A DNA stretch of 64,000 bases, taken from NCBI RefSeq assembly GCF_032921865.1, contig NZ_CP136684.1, positions 1,346,501-1,410,500 of the forward strand, in the 5' to 3' direction. A program made the translations under genes and the position numbers. Origin of the DNA: Thalassospira lucentensis (GTDB taxonomy: Bacteria; Pseudomonadota; Alphaproteobacteria; Rhodospirillales; Thalassospiraceae). The notes below the pieces were generated by a model. That model had not been told where the DNA came from, searched no databases, and worked only from the letters and a program-made list of their open reading frames with translations. Of this stretch, positions 9,580-18,518 are shown in pieces (position 1 is the first letter of the stretch; each line of letters begins with the position of its first letter).

Positions 9580-9864
9580 TCAGAACTCATCGGGCCATCG
9601 CCGCGCAGCATGCAAGACAGCGATTATCGTGACCGTATTATCATCCAGACCATAAGCAACAAGGTAAGGCGTTCCATTGACGATCATTTCGCGTGTTTGC
9701 TCCACACGTCCGACGCGACCTATGAACGGATGGGTAACGAGTTGCGACACTGACCCTGATATCAATTGATAGGTTTTGCGGGCCGCCGTCGGATTACGTT
9801 CGTCAATGTAATCAAGAATGTCACGCAGATCATCGACAGCCCGACTATCCCATTGAATACGCAT
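9580..9864 (-). CDS. RelE/ParE-family toxin
   Basis: This 94-residue protein has the ParE/RelE layout: IQWDSRAVDDLRDILDYIDERNP as the first strand-helix region (shown here as IQWDSRAVDDL and DILDYIDERNP), PFIGRVGRVEQTREMIV in the centre, and PYLVAYGLDDNTVTIIAVLHAARRWP at the end (PYLVAYGL, then VLHAARRWP). VLHAxRxWP is the typical C-terminus. ParE members poison gyrase and RelE members cleave mRNA on ribosomes; overall resemblance is to ParE, but the target is not proven. It is the second gene of the pair, starting 5 bp after the antitoxin stop, which is the usual order for this family. Confidence 0.88.
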   Translation of the reverse strand: MRIQWDSRAVDDLRDILDYIDERNPTAARKTYQLISGSVSQLVTHPFIGRVGRVEQTREMIVNGTPYLVAYGLDDNTVTIIAVLHAARRWPDEF

Positions 9865-9869
9865 CCGGA

Positions 9870-10118
9870 TTATTTTTCCGCGAAGCGTTGTTCAAATCCG
9901 GCAAGCACATCGTCATGCCCGATCAGTTTCGCACGGCCTTCGGCAATACTGCGTGCACGATCTGCAATCAGGTTGATCTGCCATTCCTGATGATCGGCAT
10001 ATTGCCGAAGGGCATCGTTGATGATGCTTGAACGCGTCTGGCCGAACGCATTGGCAAGCTGATCAAGCCGTGTGCGCAAATCGGCATCAACACGCACTGC
10101 CATTGTATCTTTGCTCAT
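9870..10118 (-). CDS. CopG-type ribbon-helix-helix antitoxin
   Basis: This 82-residue protein begins with the ribbon-helix-helix pattern (TMAVRVDADLRTRLDQLANAF) given here as TMAVRVDADL and RTRLDQLANAF, followed by GQTRSSIINDALRQY. It should bind DNA as a dimer and autorepress the operon. The C-terminal half, from about residue 45, is charged and helical and would wrap the toxin. The direct repeats at 10138-10155 lie right upstream and are the expected operator. The gap to the toxin is 5 bp, which indicates coupled expression. Confidence 0.88.
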   Translation of the reverse strand: MSKDTMAVRVDADLRTRLDQLANAFGQTRSSIINDALRQYADHQEWQINLIADRARSIAEGRAKLIGHDDVLAGFEQRFAEK

Positions 10119-10137
10119 GATCGGCCTTTCGATTACG

Positions 10138-10155
10138 ACGTATTACAACGTATTA
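10138..10155. promoter_or_regulatory. tandem-repeat operator of the toxin-antitoxin operon
   Basis: ACGTATTA occurs twice at exactly 10-bp spacing, one helical turn, 20 bp upstream of the antitoxin start. Ribbon-helix-helix dimers commonly bind such in-phase direct repeats cooperatively, so this is the likely autoregulatory operator. Confidence 0.55.
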
Positions 10156-10178
10156 TATCGCATTCAGGGGTAAATAAA

Positions 10179-10205
10179 AACCCCGCCGGCGAACCGACGG
10201 GGTTT
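10179..10205 (-). terminator. terminator of the lysine/aminoadipate operon
   Basis: Read on the minus strand, AAACCCCGTCGG folds with CCGGCGGGGTTT and is followed by TTATTT. It lies just past the aldehyde dehydrogenase stop, between that operon and the toxin-antitoxin promoter. Confidence 0.8.
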
Positions 10206-10231
10206 GCTATCAAAGCCGATCAGGTGCCCGA

Positions 10232-11731
10232 TCAGATATCGAACTTAATCCCCTGCGCCAGCGGCAGCTCGCGGGAATAGTTGATCGTGTTGGTCGCGCG
10301 GCGCATATAGCCTTTCCATGCATCCGAACCCGATTCACGTCCACCACCGGTTTCTTTTTCACCGCCAAACGCACCGCCAATTTCCGCACCCGACGGGCCG
10401 ATATTGACGTTGGCGATCCCGCAATCCGAACCAACCGCCGACAGGAACAGTTCGGTTTCGCGCAGATCGGTCGAGAAGATGCAGGATGACAGGCCCTGCG
10501 GCACGCCGTTCTGAAGCGCAATGGCTTCTTCAAGCGTTTCATAGGTCATGACATACAGGATCGGCGCAAAGGTCTCGTTGCGCACGGTTTCGGTCTGGGA
10601 CGGCATTTCAACAACCGCCGGGGTGACGTAGTAGGCGTTCGGATACTGATCGGCCAGTGTACGTTCACCACCATGCACTTTCCCGCCATCCTTTTTCGCA
10701 TTGGCAAGGGCAGTTTGCATGTTGTTGAAGCTGTCCTCGTCAATCAGCGGGCCGACCAGCGTACCATCGGCAAGCGGATCGCCAATCTTTACCGATTTAT
10801 AGGCGGCAACGATTTTCGGCAGCAATTCGTCTTTGACGTCCTTGTGGACAATCACGCGACGCAGGGACGTGCAACGCTGGCCACAGGTCCCAACCGCCGA
10901 GAAGACAACCGCACGCACGGTCATATCAAGGTCGGCAGACGGGGTCACGATCATCGCGTTGTTGCCACCCAGTTCCAGGATGGTCCGGCCAAAACGTTCC
11001 GCCACACGCGGGGCAACTTCGCGGCCCATGCGGGTTGAACCGGTTGCCGAAACAAGTGCCACATCGTGGCTGTCGGTAAGGGCCTCGCCAATGCGACGAT
11101 CCCCGATCACGACATGATGCAGGCCTTCCGGGGCATCACCAAATTTCGCCAATGCCTTTTCAAAGATTTTCTGGCAGGCAAGGGCGGTAAGCGGGGTTTT
11201 TTCCGACGGTTTCCAGATCACCGCGTTGCCGCAAACCAGTGCAAGCGCAGTGTTCCATGACCAGACGGCAACCGGGAAGTTGAACGCGGAAATGACGCCA
11301 ACAACGCCCAGCGGATGCCAGTTTTCCATCATTTTATGGCCCGGGCGTTCGGACGCGATGGTCAGACCGTAAAGCTGGCGCGACAGGCCGACGGCGAAAT
11401 CGCAGATATCGATCATTTCCTGAACTTCACCAAGACCTTCCTGATAGATCTTGCCGCATTCAAGCGACACCAGACGTCCCAGCGGTTCCTTGGCCGCGCG
11501 CAGTTCCTCGCCCAGAAGACGGGCCAGTTCACCACGGCGCGGGCCGGGCACCTGACGCCACTGGGCAAATGCCTTTTTCGAACGCGCAATGATGTCGTTC
11601 ATTTCCGACGGGTCGGTCTCGGCAACAGCCGCAATTTCAGAACCGTCAACCGGGGTCTGAACCTTAAGCGTACCATTGGAAATCTCGGCCTCGGACAGGC
11701 CCAGTTCGGTCAGAATGTTTTTGAAACTCAC
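10232..11731 (-). CDS. amaB: AmaB-like L-piperidine-6-carboxylate / aminoadipate-semialdehyde dehydrogenase
   Basis: This 499-residue NAD-dependent aldehyde dehydrogenase is of the ALDH7 (antiquitin/AmaB) type. Seen directly: Asn151 in SAFNFP, Glu253 in LELGGNN and catalytic Cys287 in GQRCTSL. The ALDH7 hallmark GGEKETGGGRESGSDAWK is near the C-terminus, followed by MRRATNTINYS. The family oxidises 2-aminoadipate 6-semialdehyde, in equilibrium with piperideine-6-carboxylate, to 2-aminoadipate. The GTG start at 11731 follows GAAGGGAG; the upstream in-frame extension is not family-like. It is the last gene of the operon starting with the HglS-like gene. Context supports a lysine-catabolic role, but other semialdehydes are possible. 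Confidence 0.85.
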   Translation of the reverse strand: MSFKNILTELGLSEAEISNGTLKVQTPVDGSEIAAVAETDPSEMNDIIARSKKAFAQWRQVPGPRRGELARLLGEELRAAKEPLGRLVSLECGKIYQEGLGEVQEMIDICDFAVGLSRQLYGLTIASERPGHKMMENWHPLGVVGVISAFNFPVAVWSWNTALALVCGNAVIWKPSEKTPLTALACQKIFEKALAKFGDAPEGLHHVVIGDRRIGEALTDSHDVALVSATGSTRMGREVAPRVAERFGRTILELGGNNAMIVTPSADLDMTVRAVVFSAVGTCGQRCTSLRRVIVHKDVKDELLPKIVAAYKSVKIGDPLADGTLVGPLIDEDSFNNMQTALANAKKDGGKVHGGERTLADQYPNAYYVTPAVVEMPSQTETVRNETFAPILYVMTYETLEEAIALQNGVPQGLSSCIFSTDLRETELFLSAVGSDCGIANVNIGPSGAEIGGAFGGEKETGGGRESGSDAWKGYMRRATNTINYSRELPLAQGIKFDI

Positions 11732-11765
11732 GGTTAAGCTCCCTTCTTTTTGAATTTTACGGCGA

Positions 11766-13109
11766 TCACGACCGGTCATCCGCATCCGACACCGCTGCCA
11801 GTTTTGGCAACACCTTGCCGATGATCGCAAAGGCTTCATCGACCTGTTCGAACGGAATGGTCAGCGGGGCCAGAAGGCGCACCACATTGGCGTGTTCACC
11901 ACTTGGCATCAACAATAGCCCGCTTGCACGGGCCAGTTGCAATAATGTTTGCAGTCGTTTTGGCGACGGGGTGCCGTCATCTGCAACCAGTTCAAAGGCG
12001 CGCATCGCACCAATACCGCGCATCGCACCGATCACATGCCCACCGGGCAAATCGCGCAGCCAGGCAATATGGGTGGCATATTTTTCGCCAAGCTGCCTGG
12101 AACGATGCAAAATATCGTCTTTTTCCAGTACTTCAAACACACCGGTCGCCGCAGCACAGGCCACCGGATTGCCGGAATAAGTCCCACCCAGACCACCGGG
12201 CATCAGGGCATTCATCACATCCTCCGCCCCCGTGATCGCAGCCAGCGGGAAACCACCGCCAATACCCTTGCCCATCACGACGATGTCGGGGCAGACATTG
12301 GCATGCTCGATGGCAAACATCTTACCCGTCCGGCCAAAGCCCGACTGGATTTCATCAGCGATCAGAACCATGCCATTGGCATCGCAAAGACGGCGCAGTT
12401 CGGCAAGGAACGCCGCGTCGCACGCCCGAAAACCGCCCTCGCCCTGTACAGGTTCGATCACCACGGCACCGATACTGCCCGGATCGACCGATACGGCAAA
12501 CAATCTGGCGATGGCATCCATTGCATCGGCCACCGATACACCGGTTTCACGGCAAGGGTATGGCAAATGGTAAACCGGCCCCGGAAGCGGCCCCAATCCG
12601 GTCTTGTAGGGCTTGGTTTTGCCCGTCAGCGCGAGGGTCGCAAGGGTCCGGCCATGAAACGCCCCTTCAAAGGCCAGAACACCCGTCCGGCCGGTAAAGG
12701 CACGGGCAAGTTTGAGGGCATTTTCCATCGCCTCGGCACCGGAATTGGTCAGCATCGATTTTGCCGGACCTTCAATCGGGCAATTTTCCGCCAGCCAATC
12801 CGTCACCGCAACATAAGGTTCATGCGGCAACGCGTTAAAGCACGAATGGGTAAAACGTTCGCATTGCGCCGCCACACGCGCCATGACGACAGGATTGCGG
12901 TGCCCGGTATTCAGCACCCCGATCCCGCCGATGAAATCGATATAGCGATTGCCGTCAATATCCCAGATTTCGGCATTCAGCGCCCGATCCATATAGACCG
13001 GATGCACATTGCGAATACCGTTTGAAACGCTGTGTTTCTGGCGTGCCGTGATGGCGGCGGCGTCCATCGCGGCATCTTGTGTCTGGTTGGTCATGTCATC
13101 ACGGGGCAT
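11766..13109 (-). CDS. class III aminotransferase (lysine/aminoadipate or GABA type)
   Basis: This 447-residue PLP enzyme has the class III set: TNSGAEAMENALKLAR for phosphate binding, Asp252 in ADEIQSGFGRTG, and the Schiff-base Lys281 in MGKGIGGGFPL. It resembles 4-aminobutyrate and other omega-aminotransferases. The operon context (AmaB-like dehydrogenase after it, HglS-like enzyme before it) suggests removal of the epsilon-amino group of lysine or the alpha-amino group of 2-aminoadipate. Sequence alone does not decide which. The ATG at 13109 has CCGGAG 9 bp upstream; an alternative ATG at 13094 lacks a good site. Confidence 0.82.
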   Translation of the reverse strand: MPRDDMTNQTQDAAMDAAAITARQKHSVSNGIRNVHPVYMDRALNAEIWDIDGNRYIDFIGGIGVLNTGHRNPVVMARVAAQCERFTHSCFNALPHEPYVAVTDWLAENCPIEGPAKSMLTNSGAEAMENALKLARAFTGRTGVLAFEGAFHGRTLATLALTGKTKPYKTGLGPLPGPVYHLPYPCRETGVSVADAMDAIARLFAVSVDPGSIGAVVIEPVQGEGGFRACDAAFLAELRRLCDANGMVLIADEIQSGFGRTGKMFAIEHANVCPDIVVMGKGIGGGFPLAAITGAEDVMNALMPGGLGGTYSGNPVACAAATGVFEVLEKDDILHRSRQLGEKYATHIAWLRDLPGGHVIGAMRGIGAMRAFELVADDGTPSPKRLQTLLQLARASGLLLMPSGEHANVVRLLAPLTIPFEQVDEAFAIIGKVLPKLAAVSDADDRS

Positions 13110-13171
13110 GTGGGGTTGCTCCGGCTTTCATCGTTAAGTTATTGATTTCGAACATTCGTTACGAAATCGAT

Positions 13172-14359
13172 TTAAATTACGTTCAGTTCCAGAACCGGGG
13201 CATTGTCGCGGATGCGCTCATAGCCGAACACGGACATATCAAGTGTCTGGTAATGGCCTGCGACGATCAGTTCCGAAAGACCCCGACCAACTGCCGGGCT
13301 TTGCTGTAAGCCATGGCCCGAGAACCCGTTGGCAAAGAAGAAATTCTTTACCTCGGGATGCGGACCGATGATCGCGTTCTGATCCAGCAGGTTATAGGAA
13401 TAATGACCGGCCCAGGCATTGACCATCTTGATCGCCTCGAACCGTTCGCAACGCTCGTAAAGTCCCGGCCAGATGATATCGTCAAACAGGCTGTAATCGA
13501 CTTCGAAGTCCCAGCATTCCGGATCACGATCCGCGGGCGGCGCAATCCCGCTAATGAAAAGATCGCCTTCGGGACGGACATAAAGGCCACTTGGATCAAT
13601 CAGCATCGGGCAGGACGCGTTGATGTCGGCCGCATCACGGCAATCAAACACAAAGATACAGCGTTTGCGCGGCTCCACCGGGATCTCAAGCCCCGCCATT
13701 CGGGCAACTTTTGATCCACCGGTTCCCGCAGCATTGACAAGCGCCCCGCAACCAAACCGCCGTCCGTCTTTCAGGACCACACCCGTGACCTGATCGCCAT
13801 CACGCAGAACTTCGACGACTTCGCCGTCGATATAATCGGCCCCCTGACGGCGGGCCTGTTTGCGGAAGGATTGCATCAGGGAATAGGCATCAAACCATCC
13901 CTCGCCGGTACGGCCCCAGCAGGCCGCCGCCAGATCGGATGTGTTCATCCACGGATATTTGGCCGCCAGTTCGTCGGGTTCCATCCAGACGATGTCGGCC
14001 CCCAGCTTGGTCTGGGTTGCGTGATTTTGCCGCAGGATATCGCGGCCGGACTCGGTCGCCAGAACCAGATAGCCCTTTTCATGGAAGGAAATATCGACGT
14101 CGGGATCAAGATCACGTTTCAGGTTGCGCAGGAATTCAATGCCAAAACCCGACATTTCAATATTGATCGGGGTCGAAAACTGCTGACGGATCGAGGCCGC
14201 CGACAGGGTTGTCGAACAGAATTCATAATTCGGGTCTTTTTCAATGACCAGAACCCGGCCCTTGAAATCATCCCGGCCGGTCAAAAACCACGCGGCGGAG
14301 CTTCCGATAACAGCCCCGCCAACAATGATGACATCATAATTTTCGTCCACTGATCCCAT
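13172..14359 (-). CDS. FAD-dependent amino/imino-acid oxidoreductase (DAO family)
   Basis: This 395-residue flavoprotein begins with a Rossmann FAD motif (DVIIVGGAVIGSSAAWFL). It ends with the C-terminal FAD region ANGFSGHGLQQSPAVGRGL, the pattern of glycine/sarcosine and D-amino-acid oxidase relatives (FOXRED1-like). No signal peptide or membrane segment is seen. STTLSAASIRQQFS after residue 48 is a typical DAO-family segment. In lysine catabolism, related enzymes (AmaA, pipecolate oxidase) feed AmaB. An alternative is oxidative deamination of 2-aminoadipate to 2-oxoadipate, which would hand substrate straight to the HglS-like enzyme. It is the second gene of the minus-strand operon. Confidence 0.82.
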   Translation of the reverse strand: MGSVDENYDVIIVGGAVIGSSAAWFLTGRDDFKGRVLVIEKDPNYEFCSTTLSAASIRQQFSTPINIEMSGFGIEFLRNLKRDLDPDVDISFHEKGYLVLATESGRDILRQNHATQTKLGADIVWMEPDELAAKYPWMNTSDLAAACWGRTGEGWFDAYSLMQSFRKQARRQGADYIDGEVVEVLRDGDQVTGVVLKDGRRFGCGALVNAAGTGGSKVARMAGLEIPVEPRKRCIFVFDCRDAADINASCPMLIDPSGLYVRPEGDLFISGIAPPADRDPECWDFEVDYSLFDDIIWPGLYERCERFEAIKMVNAWAGHYSYNLLDQNAIIGPHPEVKNFFFANGFSGHGLQQSPAVGRGLSELIVAGHYQTLDMSVFGYERIRDNAPVLELNVI

Positions 14360-14436
14360 GATCGCCTGTCACCCGATAGAATGTTTTGAAACCGGAACGG
14401 TATAATCCGTTCCGGCATTCCGGTCTTTTTGCTTCC

Positions 14437-15498
14437 TTATGCCGCCTTGCTTCCGGCGGTCATTTTAAAGATGCCCTGCGCATTGCTGCTGTCAAATCGA
14501 AGATCAAGTTTTTGTTCGCCGGTCGTCTCGTCACGCACGTGATCACGGCTGATGAATTCATAGAAGGAACCGGGCACATCGCGGGTCACCAGATCGCCAT
14601 TGGCATCGCGCATCTGACGCAGGACACGGGTTGCCTTGAATGCCGTCTGACGCACCGATCCGGTGCTGGAAATCTCGACCTTTTCCTTCATCGGGCGGCC
14701 TTTGGCGCGCTGTTCGCTCGCAACGGCCTCGATATCGTCAACCCGATCCGTTGCATGGTTGAACGCATTGCCTTCGGTCGAAATCCACGCCATTTCGGCC
14801 GACTCTGCCAAAAGGACCTCATAATCGGCCTCGGCTACCGGGCCGTGCTGCGCACCAAAACATTTGACCAGAACCGGCAGAAGCTTGGTGGCATCGGCAA
14901 AACCGATATTGCCGTTATCGGCCAACTGATCCAGCAGGACCTTGGCACCGGGTGACAGCGGATCAACCGATTTGCCAACCGTATTGGCAACCGCCTGCTG
15001 GAAGGCCGGGCTGAATTCTTCGACGTGAAGCTCGGACACAAAGAACTGCGCAATCAGTTCCGGTTCATCTGCATGGCAAAACGCCCGACCCGTCATTTTC
15101 AGACGCGACAACGGATAAACACCGGCAACATCGAACCCAAGCGGGGCAAGGATGCGTGCCATGGCAACATGACCGCGCGGCAATGCGCCGGTCACCGGGC
15201 CATCGACGGTACGAATGGCACCATGATCGAAAATGATCGGCTCGCCCGCGGCCAGTTTATCCTCGGAATAGGCTTTGCCTTCTGGAACGGCTTCCAGAAG
15301 ACCATCAAACAGGATCATGTTAAGCGCCTGCGCCATCGTCAGGCGGCTGACTTTTCCGGCATCATTCGCAGGATCGGCCAGAAGCCGATCATGAACATCA
15401 ATCATGCGAAACAGATAATCGGCCTTCTCCGCACCAAGAACAGCTTTAAGAACAGCGCCAAGCTGGCTGTCTAGCGGGAATTTAACTGGCTGGGGCAT
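14437..15498 (-). CDS. hglS: HglS-like DUF1338 2-oxoadipate dioxygenase/decarboxylase
   Basis: This 353-residue DUF1338 protein is the likely first gene of the operon. HglS of Pseudomonas putida converts 2-oxoadipate to D-2-hydroxyglutarate with Fe(II). A plausible metal triad is visible: His92 in FDHGAIRTV, His248 in AFNHATDRV and Glu314 in SFYEFISR, with Arg96 four residues after the first His. The 156-residue spacing between the histidines matches the P. putida triad as I recall it (His70, His226, Glu294). The protein is about 110 residues shorter than that enzyme and lacks its C-terminal part. The start at 15498 follows GGAAGGAGAGG; the open frame reaches further upstream without support. 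Confidence 0.82.
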   Translation of the reverse strand: MPQPVKFPLDSQLGAVLKAVLGAEKADYLFRMIDVHDRLLADPANDAGKVSRLTMAQALNMILFDGLLEAVPEGKAYSEDKLAAGEPIIFDHGAIRTVDGPVTGALPRGHVAMARILAPLGFDVAGVYPLSRLKMTGRAFCHADEPELIAQFFVSELHVEEFSPAFQQAVANTVGKSVDPLSPGAKVLLDQLADNGNIGFADATKLLPVLVKCFGAQHGPVAEADYEVLLAESAEMAWISTEGNAFNHATDRVDDIEAVASEQRAKGRPMKEKVEISSTGSVRQTAFKATRVLRQMRDANGDLVTRDVPGSFYEFISRDHVRDETTGEQKLDLRFDSSNAQGIFKMTAGSKAA

Positions 15499-15623
15499 TT
15501 CTGCCTCTCCTTCCGTAATATTATCAATTACCCGATCAATTTTACTGTCCGGAAGGATCATGTGGTGGCACGAGGGGTTCCGAACCATTGAAATGCTAAG
15601 ACTTGGCAGGAATTCTCACAAAC

Positions 15624-15642
15624 GATATATTCGCACCATATC
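15624..15642. promoter_or_regulatory. candidate LysR box in the hglS/LysR divergent gap
   Basis: GATAT and ATATC are inverted arms 9 bp apart, containing an ATAT-N7-ATAT core with the T-N11-A spacing of LysR sites. A second palindrome, GGTTCCGAACC, lies at 15576-15586. Both sit in the 180-bp gap between divergent hglS and the LysR gene. Confidence 0.45.
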
Positions 15643-15677
15643 ATTCCATTTGGTAATGAACTTGGGGATCAAAACAC

Positions 15678-16595
15678 ATGCGTCGCGTCCTGCCGTCCCT
15701 CACAGCCCTGCAATTTTTCGAAAGCTCTGCCCGGCATCTCAGCTTTACCCGTGCGGCCGAGGAACTGAACGTGACGCAAAGCGCGATCAGCCGCCAGATC
15801 CGCGCACTTGAGGAATATCTGGGCCGGGATCTTTTTCGTCGGGTGAAGAAACGCCTGAAACTGACGGCGGCGGGCGAAGCCTATGCCGCGCAGGTGCGCG
15901 ACCTTCTCGATCGCGCAGAGGCCGCAACCCTGCAGGTCATGGCCTATTCCGATGCAGGCGGGATGCTGAATGTCGGAACATTGCCGACCTTTGGCGCGCG
16001 CTGGCTGGTGCCGCGACTGGGGGATTTCAAAACCACATGGCCTGATATCCAGCTTAACCTGATCACCCAGACCCGCGAATTCAATTTCACCCGCGAAGGC
16101 ATCGACATCGCCATCCATTTTGGCGAAGACAACATGCCCGGCTGCGTGTTTCATCGTCTGATGGGTGAAACCCTGATTGCGGTTTGCGCACCCAAAATCC
16201 TTAAGGAAAATGACGATCTGCCGATTGCGCGTGAACGGGTCCGCAATTGCACCCTGTTGCAACATTCCACCCGTCCCCGCGCCTGGCAGGACTGGCTGGC
16301 CGCAACCGGTGTTGCGGTTGTCGATGAACTTGCCGGTCCCAGGTTCGAACATTTCCACATGGTGATCCAGGCCGCCGTCGCCGGACTGGGGCTGGCCCTT
16401 CTGCCGGAATTTCTGGTGCGCGAAGAACTTGATAACGGGCGGCTTGTCGCCCCGTTTGACGTCTCGATCCCCAACCGGCATGCCTATTACGTTGTTTATC
16501 CCGAAGAAAAGGAAAACAATTTTGCGGTTCGGGCCTTCCGTGACTGGATCATTGCAACCTGTCGGGCTGAAACAGCCCAATCAAACGCCGCATGA
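15678..16595 (+). CDS. LysR-family regulator, likely of the hglS operon
   Basis: This 305-residue LysR regulator has an N-terminal HTH (LTALQFFESSARHLSFTRAA, then EELNVTQSAISRQIRALE) and a C-terminal effector domain opening with LNVGTLPTFGARWLVPRL. That last motif is typical of the GcvA/AmpR-like group. It is transcribed away from the four-gene catabolic operon, the standard LysR arrangement, so activation by a pathway intermediate is inferred. GGGGATC about 10 bp before the ATG is its ribosome binding site. Confidence 0.88.
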   Translation: MRRVLPSLTALQFFESSARHLSFTRAAEELNVTQSAISRQIRALEEYLGRDLFRRVKKRLKLTAAGEAYAAQVRDLLDRAEAATLQVMAYSDAGGMLNVGTLPTFGARWLVPRLGDFKTTWPDIQLNLITQTREFNFTREGIDIAIHFGEDNMPGCVFHRLMGETLIAVCAPKILKENDDLPIARERVRNCTLLQHSTRPRAWQDWLAATGVAVVDELAGPRFEHFHMVIQAAVAGLGLALLPEFLVREELDNGRLVAPFDVSIPNRHAYYVVYPEEKENNFAVRAFRDWIIATCRAETAQSNAA

Positions 16596-16722
16596 CATCT
16601 TACAACGGATATATCCCGACAACGAATTTCATTGCCGATTGAATTCACCAACCCTAAAGTTCCCACCCATATGTATAAGAACCGCCATCCGCGCGGTCAG
16701 ATCGGGGTAAGGGGAATTGGTT

Positions 16723-18438
16723 GTGTCGCAACTGGAAAATCGTCTGGATCTTTATAATGTGCTGCCCGGAACGTTTGGCACCTTGCGCAAGGCATCCGGA
16801 CTGATCCACGATCAATCGGCCAAACGCGCCGAAGGCTTTTACAAAACCATTAGCCAAAGTGACGACCTGAAAGCCACCCCGCTTTCGGAGGCAACCATCG
16901 CATCCCTTACGAAAGCATTGCAAAATCACTGGAAAAACCTGTTTGACGGCAAAATTGACGAGGCTTTCGTCATCCAGGCCAGCCAGATCGGCCAGGCCCA
17001 CGAAACCCACGGCATTACCCCCAAACTGTACATCTCGACCTATAATGCGATCACCGATGCCCTGATCGAGGCGATCATTACCCGCCATCGATGGAATGCC
17101 GGTCAGGCGGCAAGCATTGTCACCTCGCTGACATCGGTCATGCTGCTTGATATCGAACTGACCCTGACCGCCTATTGCGATGCCAGTGCCGTCAAACGCC
17201 ATAACGCATCGGAAAACGCCTTTGCCGATCAGCAGCTTGATCGCACGATGGATCTGTCCGTTGCGATCAACCAAAGTGCGGTATCCAATGCCCGCATGAT
17301 GAATGTCATCGAGGATGTCGACCGCAAGGCACAATCGATTTCGGCCGCCATTGATCAAATGGTTTCAGGCATCAGCCACATTGCCGAAAATGGCCGCGCT
17401 GCTGCCGATAACGCGACCGATGCCATCACCGCCACCCGCAATGGCCAGCAAACCGTCAAGGACGCCGTTGGTAGCATGGATGACATTGCACATGCGGTGT
17501 CGGACGCATCTGGCCGGGTCGATGCCCTGGCCGAGGCATCAGAAAAAATCGGCGAGATTGTCGCATCCATCGAAGCAATTGCCGCCGAAACCAACCTTCT
17601 GGCGCTCAACGCCACAATCGAGGCCGCCCGCGCGGGCGAAGCCGGCAAGGGATTTGCCGTCGTCGCAGGCGAGGTCAAGGCCCTTAGCCAGCAGACCGCG
17701 CGCGCGACCGAGGAAATCCGCAGCCGCATCGTCAATCTGCAGGGCGAAACACAGGGCATCGTCGACGCCATGGCGCGCGGCAATGATGCCGTTTCACGCG
17801 GTCAGAATGTGATGAATGATGTTGCCCGCGAAATGGGTGACATCGGCACCAAGATGGAAGACACGACACGTCGTATCGCCGATATTTCAACCATCCTTGA
17901 TGAACAGAACAAGGCAACCGATGCCGTCCGCGATGGCATTACCGGCATCGCCGGACAAACCGGCGGGCAGGTTGCGGCAATCCGTTCGGCCATCGGGGTT
18001 ATCGGACAGGTCGAAGGCCTGATCGAAACGCAGGTTTCCGAACTGGTTCAGTATGAAATTCCAAACCGCACCATACGAAGTGCCCGCGCCGAACATGCCG
18101 TCTTCTTCAAATCCGTTGCCGAACTTCTGGCCGGGCTGGGCAGCAGTGCCGATATCCACATGGGTGATGCCAAAGCCTGCCGATTTGGCAAATGGTATGA
18201 CAGCCCGGCATCAAAGCCGTTCCGCCACCTGCCGTCTTTTGACGCGATCCGGGCACCGCATCTGGCACAACACGAAGCCGGTCAGGCGGCAATCACGGCT
18301 TTCAAAAACCGTGATATTGTCGCCACGGAAAAGGCCTTCGCCCGCATGGAAACCGCAACCCACGAAGTCCTTCAGAAACTCGATCAACTGGCAAACGAAG
18401 CGCGCAATATCACCCCGCTTGCCGAAGCCGCCGAATAA
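16723..18438 (+). CDS. soluble globin-coupled chemoreceptor with CZB domain
   Basis: This 571-residue protein has no transmembrane segment. The first 170 residues match a globin-coupled sensor: [15 protein letters not shown] carries the expected proximal heme His93, so oxygen or another gas may be the input. A methyl-accepting signalling domain follows, with the hairpin tip [20 protein letters not shown] (the conserved [14 protein letters not shown] stretch is present). The last 100 residues form a CZB zinc-binding domain: a His in EHAVFFK, the Cys in KACRFGKWY, and two His in [10 protein letters not shown]. The combination suggests joint sensing of a gas ligand and zinc or oxidants. The GTG at 16723 has AAGGGG 8 bp upstream; the TTG six bases earlier is too close to it. 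No che genes are adjacent. Confidence 0.88.
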   Translation: MSQLENRLDLYNVLPGTFGTLRKASGLIHDQSAKRAEGFYKTISQSDDLKATPLSEATIASLTKALQNHWKNLFDGKIDEAFVIQASQIGQAHETHGITPKLYISTYNAITDALIEAIITRHRWNAGQAASIVTSLTSVMLLDIELTLTAYCDASAVKRHNASENAFADQQLDRTMDLSVAINQSAVSNARMMNVIEDVDRKAQSISAAIDQMVSGISHIAENGRAAADNATDAITATRNGQQTVKDAVGSMDDIAHAVSDASGRVDALAEASEKIGEIVASIEAIAAETNLLALNATIEAARAGEAGKGFAVVAGEVKALSQQTARATEEIRSRIVNLQGETQGIVDAMARGNDAVSRGQNVMNDVAREMGDIGTKMEDTTRRIADISTILDEQNKATDAVRDGITGIAGQTGGQVAAIRSAIGVIGQVEGLIETQVSELVQYEIPNRTIRSARAEHAVFFKSVAELLAGLGSSADIHMGDAKACRFGKWYDSPASKPFRHLPSFDAIRAPHLAQHEAGQAAITAFKNRDIVATEKAFARMETATHEVLQKLDQLANEARNITPLAEAAE

Positions 18439-18462
18439 CCTCATCCCCCCGCGCAAAAGAAA

Positions 18463-18486
18463 GCCCGGACGGTTTAATGTCCGGGC
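18463..18486 (-). terminator. hairpin terminator between chemoreceptor and MFS genes
   Basis: GCCCGGAC and GTCCGGGC form a perfect 8-bp stem with an 8-base loop. The T-rich tail (TTTCTTTT) is on the minus strand, so it chiefly ends the MFS gene. It probably also blocks convergent transcription from the chemoreceptor gene. Confidence 0.75.
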
Positions 18487-18518
18487 GATCAACTCTGATG
18501 AAGGCGATACGTGAAACG

